Source: Anammoximicrobium sp032229885
GTDB lineage: Bacteria; Planctomycetota; Planctomycetia; Pirellulales; Pirellulaceae
Length of the DNA stretch: 11,747 nucleotides
Assembly: GCA_032229885.1 (NCBI GenBank)
Contig: JAVYAJ010000111.1
Coordinates: forward strand, 1-11,747
Reading direction: 5' to 3'
This document shows positions 1 to 5,801 of the stretch, one piece after another (positions within the stretch are counted from its first letter, which is position 1; every line of letters begins with the position of its first letter). A program made the position numbers and the translations under genes. The notes beneath the pieces are model-generated. The model was not told where the DNA came from, made no database searches, and saw nothing but the letters and a program-made list of their open reading frames with translations.

Positions 1-45
1 CTCGACCATGCCGCGCTCGGCCATGCCGCTCTCAGCCATGCCGTT
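1..45. repeat. 15-bp tandem repeat inside the imuA 3' part
   Basis: Three units of 15 bp (CTCGACCATGCCGCG, CTCGGCCATGCCGCT, CTCAGCCATGCCGTT) follow each other. On the minus strand they encode the pentapeptide repeat GMAES-GMAER-GMVE near the C-terminus of the ImuA-like protein. The array touches the window edge, so the copy number is unknown. Confidence 0.8.
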
Positions 46-876
46 CGTAGACGGGTTTTCCTCTGCACCGTTTGCCTCGGCCGCTTGTTGTTCCAACTTG
101 GAATCACACAATTGGCCTGTCCATTCATCCAGGACCAGATCTGCGTACCCTGTGCCGCCACCGTGACAGCGCAACAGCTCGACGCGCATCCGGCGGCCCG
201 TCGTCGCAGGCCGCGGCTCGACGCGCCAGCGGACATCCGCCCAGGTCGGTTGACTTTGCACGCTGGCCGGACGAAGCAGCAGGCCGATGCAACCGCCGAC
301 CTCGGCCGCCAATTGCCAGCGTCGAAACAGGCGGGCGTCGAGCCGTTCGACCCAGCCCCACACCGCGGCCACGCCCGGACAGCGCAAAGCCTGTTCCCAG
401 GCCCAGCTCGCGTCTTGCGCATTTTGTGGCCGGACAAAGACCACTCGCGTCAAATCCACGCCCCACGCCGCCAACGCGGGCGGGTACACCTGCCCATGGC
501 CGTCCAACACGACGATCGCCCCGCCAGCCTGCGCCGCCTGTAAGGCGGTTTTCCAAGCCAGCAACGACGATCCGCTGCCAGGGCTTGCGGCCAACCATTC
601 GACTAGCGAACCCGGACGCAACCCGCTATCGGGCAGCAGCGAGTCCAGCGGCGGCCAACCGGTGGAAATCTCGGCAGCGCCCGGCCTTCGCAGCGAAGAC
701 TCTAGATTGCGGATGCGATTTCGCAGTTGCTGGACCGTATCCAACGTAGTCGATGCGTTTGGCGAGCGCGGGGCTGTGGGCGAACGCACAGCGGCCGAAC
801 GGCCGACGGCTGGCGGGCCAGCGAGCGATGGGCTAGCGAGCGATGGGGCAGGAGACAGTACAACAGCAGACGACAC
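1..876 (-). CDS. imuA: ImuA-like protein (RecA-related SOS mutagenesis accessory), 3' end outside window
   Basis: This reading frame is open from about 1167 down to the left edge, so the C-terminus is missing. Counting from GTG 876, the family pattern is: a basic helix QLRNRIRNLE (49-59), GW-PLDSLLP (73-82), GSLVEWLA (89-96), then SPGSGSSLLAW (98-108) where RecA has its Walker A loop, VVFVRP (145-150), SWAWEQALR (157-165), RRWQLAAE (185-192), and the tail VRWRVEPRP...GRRMRVELLR...ADLVLDEWTGQL (215-256). ImuA proteins are RecA-like factors that work with ImuB and DnaE2 in damage-induced translesion synthesis. The P-loop lysine is absent, as is common in ImuA. imuB would be expected beyond the left edge. 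No in-frame ATG exists. GTG 876 is a provisional start; TTG 924, GTG 789 and TTG 744 are alternatives and none has a Shine-Dalgarno site. Residues 1-45 are Ala/Pro/Ser-rich low complexity. Family call is firm; start is not. Confidence 0.8.
   Translation of the reverse strand, partial: MSSAVVLSPAPSLASPSLAGPPAVGRSAAVRSPTAPRSPNASTTLDTVQQLRNRIRNLESSLRRPGAAEISTGWPPLDSLLPDSGLRPGSLVEWLAASPGSGSSLLAWKTALQAAQAGGAIVVLDGHGQVYPPALAAWGVDLTRVVFVRPQNAQDASWAWEQALRCPGVAAVWGWVERLDARLFRRWQLAAEVGGCIGLLLRPASVQSQPTWADVRWRVEPRPATTGRRMRVELLRCHGGGTGYADLVLDEWTGQLCDSKLEQQAAEANGAEENPSTNGMAESGMAERGMVE
820..847. repeat. 13-bp direct duplication, 15-bp period
   Basis: AGCGAGCGATGGG occurs at 820-832 and again at 835-847, separated by two bases. 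It lies in the low-complexity N-terminal part of the ImuA-like frame, where it encodes the doubled PSLA stretch. The 15-bp period preserves the reading frame. Confidence 0.75.
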
Positions 877-907
877 GACAGCGTTCGCAAGGTCGACGAC
901 ATCGATA

Positions 908-921
908 CGTAATCTATTACG
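908..921. promoter_or_regulatory. Perfect palindrome at the imuA promoter, possible operator
   Basis: CGTAAT-CT-ATTACG is a perfect 6-bp inverted repeat with a two-base centre. It lies just downstream of the predicted transcription start of the ImuA-like gene, a typical repressor position. ImuA genes are usually LexA-controlled, but this sequence is not one of the LexA boxes I know, so the regulator is not assigned. Confidence 0.35.
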
Positions 922-933
922 CAAGACAGAATC

Positions 934-962
934 ACTATAATTTTGTACATCGTATATCGCAA
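934..962 (-). promoter_or_regulatory. Candidate sigma70-type promoter for the ImuA-like gene
   Basis: On the minus strand TTGCGA (962-957) is followed after 17 bases by TATAGT (939-934), four and five matches to the -35 and -10 consensus. Transcription would begin near 927, about 50 bases before GTG 876. The surrounding AT-rich patch stands out from the GC-rich neighbourhood. Confidence 0.5.
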
Positions 963-1053
963 GCGAGCAACTGCAATAAATTTCATCGGCCTCTACGTTG
1001 CTTGCCAGCGTGGGGCACGTTTCCGACCGAACGTCGTTTCGATTGCTGTGGCG

Positions 1054-1136
1054 ATCGCCATGAACGCCACCGGCGTGAACGCCGGCGCCGTGAACGCGGT
1101 CACCGTGAGCGCCATCGCCAAGAACGCCGTCGCCGT
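1054..1136. repeat. Degenerate 15-bp-period tandem repeat
   Basis: The core GAACGCC (or a one-base variant) starts at 1062, 1077, 1092, 1107 and 1122, exactly 15 bases apart, with similar GCC/GTG-rich flanks. Translated on the plus strand this gives a pentapeptide-like series (MNATG, VNAGA, VNAVT and so on), but no gene is supported around it. Confidence 0.7.
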
Positions 1137-1243
1137 GCTGACGAGTCGCACGACGCCGCACGCCGGCCTACGCCGTAACGTCGCCTCGGCTCGGCTGGTG
1201 TGAACCATCCATGCATTCGGCCCCAAAACGGGCGGTGGGATGC

Positions 1244-1271
1244 TTGCGGTCTTGGCGACTGTCGATAGAAT
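1244..1271 (+). promoter_or_regulatory. Candidate promoter for the galM-kinase genes
   Basis: TTGCGG (1244-1249), a 16-base spacer and TAGAAT (1266-1271), the latter one mismatch from the -10 consensus. It would give a leader of roughly 190 bases before the ATG at 1471. Confidence 0.35.
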
Positions 1272-1470
1272 GCCACTCGGCTGCAGCTTGTCGTCCAGAG
1301 CTCGCAACGTCTCGGGCCGACAGCGCCCCCGGCCCCTGGCGTCCGGCGCTGACCGCCGAGCGTCCGTATATCCAGCGGGCGACGCCTCGCGTTGCGGGCG
1401 GCGCGGGACGGCGGCGCCTCGCGAGATTCTGGCCTGTTTAGACGGCCTCCGGATCAGAACGGATTACCGC

Positions 1471-2526
1471 ATGGATACGCGCACAGCAGCGATTGGAAAG
1501 GACACGTTCGGCACGACCGCGGATGGGACGTCGGTGGACCGCTATACGTTGCGTTGCGGCGGAATCACCGTTCGCCTGATCACGTATGGCGCGACGGTCA
1601 CCGAAGCTTGGGTTCCCGATCGGCGCGGGACGCTCGCCGATGTCGTGCTCGGTTTCGATCAACTGTCGCAATACGAGACGCAAAGCCCGTACTTCGGCTG
1701 TTCGGTCGGTCGCGTGGCGTTTCGAATCGCCGACGGCCGGTTCGTCTTGGACGGCAAGTCCTATCAACTCGCGTTGAACGATGGGCGGCATCATTTGCAC
1801 GGCGGCCGGCCAGGCTTCAGCCACGTGGTATGGCAGGCCGAGCCATTGCCCGACGACGTCGCGCCGGGCGTTCGTTTTACGTATCGCAGCGCCGACGGCG
1901 AGCAAGGCTATCCGGGCGCGCTGGACGTCGTCGCAACGCATACGCTGCGCGACAACGGCGAACTGCGAATCGACTATACGGCCACGACCGATCGCCCCAC
2001 CCCGGTGAATCTGACGCATCACGGCTATTTCAACTTGGCGGGCGAGGGCGATGTTCTGAGGCACGTGTTGCAGATCGAGGCGGACCGCTGGTTTCCGGCC
2101 GACCAGCCGGACCTTCCGTCGGGCGAGATTGCCCCCGTGGCCGGAACGCCGTTCGATTTCACGCGCCCGACGCCGATCGGGGCGCGGATCGACCAGATCG
2201 GCGGCGCCGCGCAGGGCTACGACTTGGCCTACCTGTGCAAACGCCCCAGCGGCGAGATGGCTCGTGTCGCCACGTTGCAGGAACCCGAATCGGGCCGCGC
2301 GCTGGACGTCTCGACGGACGCGCCGGCGCTGGTCCTGTACAGCGGCAATTATCTGGACGGCGCCTTGTGCGGCAAGCGCGGCGCCGTCTATGCTCGCCAT
2401 GCCGGAGTGTGCCTCGAGACCGGCCATCCACCGGACGCGGTCAACCATCCGCACTTTCCGTCGACGATCCTTCGGCCCGGAGACGTCTATCGCCACACCT
2501 GTGTCTATCGGTTTTTCAACGTATGA
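1471..2526 (+). CDS. galM: Aldose 1-epimerase (galactose mutarotase family)
   Basis: The 351-residue product has the full GalM fold length and motifs. It should interconvert alpha and beta anomers of free aldoses in the cytoplasm; there is no signal peptide. Visible family residues: GRVAFRI (80-86, arginine at 81), GRHHLHGG (105-112, sugar-binding histidines), NLTHHGYFNL (180-189), with H184 at the general acid position, GYD (249-251), and CLETGHPPDAVNH (314-326), with E316 at the catalytic base position. All expected active-site residues are present. The ATG at 1471 is chosen because the family N-terminus (FGTTADGTSVDRYTL) starts soon after it; the frame is open upstream to 1240, but that extension is unlike the family. 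No clear Shine-Dalgarno is seen. The kinase gene starts 60 bases downstream on the same strand, so co-transcription is likely. The physiological sugar could be other than galactose. Confidence 0.93.
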   Translation: MDTRTAAIGKDTFGTTADGTSVDRYTLRCGGITVRLITYGATVTEAWVPDRRGTLADVVLGFDQLSQYETQSPYFGCSVGRVAFRIADGRFVLDGKSYQLALNDGRHHLHGGRPGFSHVVWQAEPLPDDVAPGVRFTYRSADGEQGYPGALDVVATHTLRDNGELRIDYTATTDRPTPVNLTHHGYFNLAGEGDVLRHVLQIEADRWFPADQPDLPSGEIAPVAGTPFDFTRPTPIGARIDQIGGAAQGYDLAYLCKRPSGEMARVATLQEPESGRALDVSTDAPALVLYSGNYLDGALCGKRGAVYARHAGVCLETGHPPDAVNHPHFPSTILRPGDVYRHTCVYRFFNV

Positions 2527-2532
2527 CAACGG

Positions 2533-2553
2533 CCCGTGCGCAGGCCGCACGGG
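2533..2553 (+). other. Perfect hairpin between galM and the kinase gene
   Basis: CCCGTGCG (2533-2540) and CGCACGGG (2546-2553) form an 8-bp stem with a 5-base loop, 6 bases after the galM stop. There is no T-run, so a complete Rho-independent stop is unlikely. An mRNA-stabilising or attenuating structure is possible. Confidence 0.5.
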
Positions 2554-2586
2554 GGACGCTTGCATCCGCCACGGACAGCCACAACC

Positions 2587-4119
2587 ATGAGCTACCTCGG
2601 ATTGGACATCGGCACGACGGGCTGCAAGGCCGCCGTCTTCGATCGCGAAGGCCGGATTCTGGCCTTGGCCTATCGCGAGTATCCGCTGTTGTCGCCCCAG
2701 CCGGGCTGGGCCGAGCTCGATTCGGCGCAGGTTTGCGAGGACTGTTGTAGCGCCATCCGCGAAGCCGCTTCGGCGGCTCGCCACGACCCGATTCGCGGCT
2801 TGGGCATCTCGTGTCAAGGCGAAGCCTTCACGCCGGTGGCGGCCGATGGTCGGCTGATGGCCAACGGCATGGTCTCGTCCGACGCGCGGGCGGTTGACAT
2901 GGTGGCTGCGTTCGGCGGCGAGTTCGGCGCGGCGCGGCTGTACGAGCGGACCGGGCACACGCCCCACCCGATGTTCACGGTTTTCAAGCTGTTGTGGCTC
3001 AAGCAGCAGCGACCCGAGCTGTACGCGCAGGCCGCACAGTTCCTCTGCTTCGAAGACCTGTTTCATCGGCGGCTGGGTTTAGAGCCGGCGATCGCCTGGC
3101 CGCTGGCCGGGCGCACGATGCTGTTCAACATTAACACCCATCAATGGGATCCGGAGATTCTTCAAGCGGTCGGCCTCGAACCCGAGCGATTGGCGCGGCC
3201 GGTTCCCTCTGGGACGGTGATCGGCACGATTCCGCGCGGCGTGGCCGACGAGCTGGGGTTGCCCGAAGACGTGATCGTCGTGGCGGGCGGACACGACCAA
3301 CCCTGCGGAGCGCTAGGCGCCGGCGCCGTCGCCACCGATGTGGCGATGTACGCTTCGGGCACCGTCGAATGCATCTGCCCGGTGTTCGACCGCCTGTGCC
3401 TGGACGAGCGCCTGTTCCGCGGCAATCTGTGCACGTACGACGCGGCGTTGCCGGGGATGTACGCGACGGTCTTGTTCAGCCTGACCGGAGGAAACTTGTT
3501 GCGCTGGTTCCGCGACCAGTGGGGGCAGGCCGAGATGGCCGAGGCGGCGGGCAGCGGCGCGGATCCCTACGACCTGTTGATGCGGGCGATGCCACAGGAG
3601 CCGACCGACCTGCTGGTGCTGCCCTATTTTACGCCGTCTGGAACGCCCTACTTCGACCATGAAACGCCTGGGGCGATCCTAGGCTTGCGTTTGGCGACAA
3701 CGCGCGGCCAGGTGTTGCGAGCGCTGGTCGAAGGCGTGGCGATGGAGATGCGGCTGAACTTCGAGATCCTGCACGAAGCTGGGTTGGGCGTGCGCGAGCT
3801 GCGGGCGATCGGGGGCGGGGCCAAGAACGCCGCGCTGGTCCAGTTGAAGGCGGATGTCCTGGATCGGCCCATCACTACGCTGGCCGTGACCGAGGCCGGC
3901 TGCTTGGGCGTGGCGCTGCTGGCCTGTGCCGCCGACACCGGAGCGACGCCGCAGGAACTGGTGGCGCAGTGGGTCAAAGCCGGCGCGGCGATCGAACCCG
4001 ATCCGCGGCGGGCGGCCCAATATGGCGAGCGGTTCGCGGCCTACCGCGAACTGTACCCGGCGATGCAAACGTCCTGGAAGCGTCTGACCGCGGCCGCAGC
4101 CGCGCCGACGCGCGGATGA
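2587..4119 (+). CDS. FGGY-family carbohydrate kinase (xylulokinase/fuculokinase-like)
   Basis: This 510-residue protein has the standard length of FGGY sugar kinases, which transfer phosphate from ATP to a ketose or polyol in the cytoplasm. The N-terminal phosphate loop LDIGTTGCKAAVFD spans 6-19, and the conserved QPGWAELD follows at 38-45. The catalytic aspartate is D237 in AGGHDQPCGALG. SGT (257-259) and SLTGGNLLRW (298-307) belong to the actin-like ATPase core. The C-terminal signature includes RALVEGVAMEMR (378-389), GGGAKN (409-414, adenine binding) and EAGCLGVALLA (436-446). The substrate cannot be decided by reading: the family covers xylulose, fuculose, rhamnulose, glycerol and others. 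An isomerase-fold gene downstream suggests a ketose from an isomerase-kinase pathway. The ATG at 2587 places the phosphate loop at the usual residue; a longer frame from 2536 adds nothing family-like. Confidence 0.9.
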   Translation: MSYLGLDIGTTGCKAAVFDREGRILALAYREYPLLSPQPGWAELDSAQVCEDCCSAIREAASAARHDPIRGLGISCQGEAFTPVAADGRLMANGMVSSDARAVDMVAAFGGEFGAARLYERTGHTPHPMFTVFKLLWLKQQRPELYAQAAQFLCFEDLFHRRLGLEPAIAWPLAGRTMLFNINTHQWDPEILQAVGLEPERLARPVPSGTVIGTIPRGVADELGLPEDVIVVAGGHDQPCGALGAGAVATDVAMYASGTVECICPVFDRLCLDERLFRGNLCTYDAALPGMYATVLFSLTGGNLLRWFRDQWGQAEMAEAAGSGADPYDLLMRAMPQEPTDLLVLPYFTPSGTPYFDHETPGAILGLRLATTRGQVLRALVEGVAMEMRLNFEILHEAGLGVRELRAIGGGAKNAALVQLKADVLDRPITTLAVTEAGCLGVALLACAADTGATPQELVAQWVKAGAAIEPDPRRAAQYGERFAAYRELYPAMQTSWKRLTAAAAAPTRG

Positions 4120-4178
4120 GCGTCGCGGGGCGCCGCGCGGCATGTCGTCCGACGACCTGCCCGCAGACAGTGGATTTA

Positions 4179-4202
4179 GGCCCTGTTGTATCCAACCAGG
4201 CC
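4179..4202 (+). other. Imperfect hairpin downstream of the kinase gene
   Basis: GGCC (4179-4182) pairs with GGCC (4199-4202), and TG plus TTG pair with CAA plus CA across two single-base bulges, closing a TATC loop. It lies about 60 bases after the kinase stop and could be a weak transcript end. Confidence 0.25.
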
Positions 4203-4294
4203 CGTCGCGTCGGCGAATCCCACTCGGCGCGGCGACGCGCGGGGCGCGACGGATTTTGGTTCTCGCGCGCCGCCTGACAGGACGGACCGCCCGC

Positions 4295-4364
4295 GGACGC
4301 ACCACACAGGACGCACCACACAGGACGCACCGGACAAGACTCACCGGACAAGACGTACCCGACG
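4295..4364. repeat. 14-bp tandem repeat array, five units
   Basis: Units start at 4295, 4309, 4323, 4337 and 4351. The first two are identical (GGACGCACCACACA), the third is GGACGCACCGGACA, and the last two are more diverged (AGACTCACCGGACA, AGACGTACCCGACG). The array occupies the kinase to isomerase interval, ending about 40 bases before the ribosome binding site of the next gene. It is not coding as far as I can tell. Confidence 0.85.
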
Positions 4365-4403
4365 CGCGGCTGGCGTTTCCGTCGCGCGACACAACACCTT
4401 GAC

Positions 4404-4410
4404 GAAGGAG
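4404..4410 (+). promoter_or_regulatory. Strong Shine-Dalgarno site (GAAGGAG)
   Basis: GAAGGAG lies 8 bases before ATG 4419. It fixes the start of the isomerase-like gene. It is unusually good for this window, in which galM and the kinase have no clear site. Confidence 0.8.
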
Positions 4411-4418
4411 ATTGCCTC

Positions 4419-5801
4419 ATGATTCGTCCCACCATCGGTTTTCTGGTCTACGGCGTTCACAAGGACGGGCTCCAGGATCCCATGGGCCAGCCGTTCATCG
4501 ACGACGCGCTGATCGCGGCCGCCAAGCAGGCGTTGCGCGACCAAGGCGTGGATTTGGTCGAGCACGACACGATCCTGGCGACGAAACAAGAGGCCCGCGT
4601 CGCGTTGAAAAAGATGAAGGACGACGACCGTGTCAGCGGCGTCGTCCTGTTTTCGGGCACCTGGGTCTGGGCGTCCCACATGATCGGCGCCGTGCGCGAT
4701 TTCGCGGCGACGGGCAAGGGCGTGTTGATCTGGACGCACCCCGGTTCGCAGGGGTGGCGACCGGTCGGCGGGCTGGTCATGCACGGTGCGTTGCTCGAGG
4801 TGGGCATTCCCCACAAGTTCGTGTACGGCGCAGCCGACGATGCAGCGGACGTGGCCAGCATCGTCAGCTTTTGCCGGGCCGCCCAGGTGCGCAGTTGGCT
4901 GAACATGGCGACGATCGGCACGTTCGGCGGCCGCGGCATGGGGCAGACCTGCGGCGTAGCGGATCCGAGCCAGTGGATGAAGATCTTCGGCGTGGACATC
5001 GATTCGCGGGACACGTCCGAACTGATCCGCACCGCCCAGCAGATCGAACCCGCGGAATTGACGGCGCTCGAACCGCGGATCCGTCAGTTGTTCGGCGCGA
5101 CGCCAGAGGCGAACGCGATGAACGAGCGCTCGTTGCGGCTGTACCTGGCCATCAAAAAATTGGTGGCCAAAAACGAGTGGGACTTCTACACAATCCAGTC
5201 GTTCCCGGGACTGGCCGACGACTATACGGCCACCTGCTTTGCCCAAAGCATGATGCTCGAGGACGGCTACGGCACGGCAACGCTGGGCGATTTCAACACC
5301 GCGATGACCGTGCTGCTGTTGACCAAGCTCAGCCGCGATCCCGTCTACTATGGCGATCTCCAGCACATCGACAAGCGCACTCGCGAGATCAAGATCATCG
5401 GCGACGGCGCCTGTCCGCCGTCGTTGGCCGGCAAGCTCGGACCGGCCGGGTTCGCCGAGCACGGCATCCCGACCGAGGGCAGCGCCGGCGGACTGTCGAT
5501 CCAATTGGTCTGCAAGCCGGGCGAGGGCGTCTTGGCCCGGCTCGGTCGTGTCGACGGCCAGTTCAAGATGGTCCTGACGCGCTGCACCGTGACCGAGCCG
5601 TCGGCCGATCAACTCGAAGCGCGGAAGCTCGAGTGCGGCATCCCGATGTGGCCGCACGGCTTTGTGACGGCCCATTGCGATATCGACGTGTTGCTGGACA
5701 ATTGGACGAACGAGTATGCTTGCCTGGGCTACGGCGAGCATCTGTACGGCGACGTGATCGAGTTCTGCAAGCAGACTGGAATCGAGGCAATCCTGCCATG
5801 A
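4419..5801 (+). CDS. L-fucose isomerase-fold protein with altered metal site
   Basis: The 460-residue product resembles the L-fucose/L-arabinose isomerase superfamily. The N-terminus (GFLVYGVHKDG, 7-17) starts the alpha/beta domain; VVLFSGTWVWASH (75-87), MATIGTFGGRGMGQ (163-176) and DFYTIQSFPGL (255-265) follow. The stretch ATLGDFNTAM (287-296) through YYGD (310-313) aligns without gaps to the segment of E. coli FucI holding metal ligands E337 and D361. D313 matches D361 with identical 24-residue spacing, but the E337 position is L289. The C-terminal NEYACLGYGEHLYGD (431-445) resembles the family's NHHxxxxGDH region, again without the His pair. It may thus not be a normal Mn-dependent aldose-ketose isomerase; a different reaction or a regulatory role is possible. 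Its stop overlaps the start of the amidohydrolase. Fold assignment is fairly sure; activity is not. Confidence 0.78.
   Translation: MIRPTIGFLVYGVHKDGLQDPMGQPFIDDALIAAAKQALRDQGVDLVEHDTILATKQEARVALKKMKDDDRVSGVVLFSGTWVWASHMIGAVRDFAATGKGVLIWTHPGSQGWRPVGGLVMHGALLEVGIPHKFVYGAADDAADVASIVSFCRAAQVRSWLNMATIGTFGGRGMGQTCGVADPSQWMKIFGVDIDSRDTSELIRTAQQIEPAELTALEPRIRQLFGATPEANAMNERSLRLYLAIKKLVAKNEWDFYTIQSFPGLADDYTATCFAQSMMLEDGYGTATLGDFNTAMTVLLLTKLSRDPVYYGDLQHIDKRTREIKIIGDGACPPSLAGKLGPAGFAEHGIPTEGSAGGLSIQLVCKPGEGVLARLGRVDGQFKMVLTRCTVTEPSADQLEARKLECGIPMWPHGFVTAHCDIDVLLDNWTNEYACLGYGEHLYGDVIEFCKQTGIEAILP

Larger units (their letters stand above)
877..1470. other. Gene-poor intergenic region between imuA and galM
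   Basis: I find no convincing protein or RNA gene here. Frames at 943-1203 (plus) and 993-1307 (minus) are open, but their composition is dominated by the 15-bp repeat array and they match nothing I recognise. The region holds the minus-strand imuA promoter and palindrome, the repeat at 1062-1128, and a plus-strand promoter candidate at 1244-1271. Confidence 0.5.

Noticed and set aside
72..940. Plus-strand open frames over 72-749, 85-543 and 287-940
   Set aside because: They lie opposite the ImuA-like frame, which carries the conserved motifs, and have biased Pro/Arg/Ser composition.
702..986. Minus frame with ATG 902 downstream of the imuA promoter
   Set aside because: Attractive because it has the only ATG near the promoter, but it is in another frame, rich in Leu/Arg/Cys, and stops at 702 without any domain.
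1438..3066. 542-codon open frame on the minus strand
   Set aside because: It is opposite galM and the 5' half of the kinase gene, both with full motif sets; its product is Arg/Gly/Ala-rich with no family pattern. High GC content makes such shadows common.
4295..4364. CRISPR array
   Set aside because: Units are 14 bp with no spacers and no cas gene nearby; it is a simple tandem repeat.
4341..5741. 466-codon minus-strand frame
   Set aside because: Shadow of the isomerase-like gene; no ribosome site and no family resemblance.
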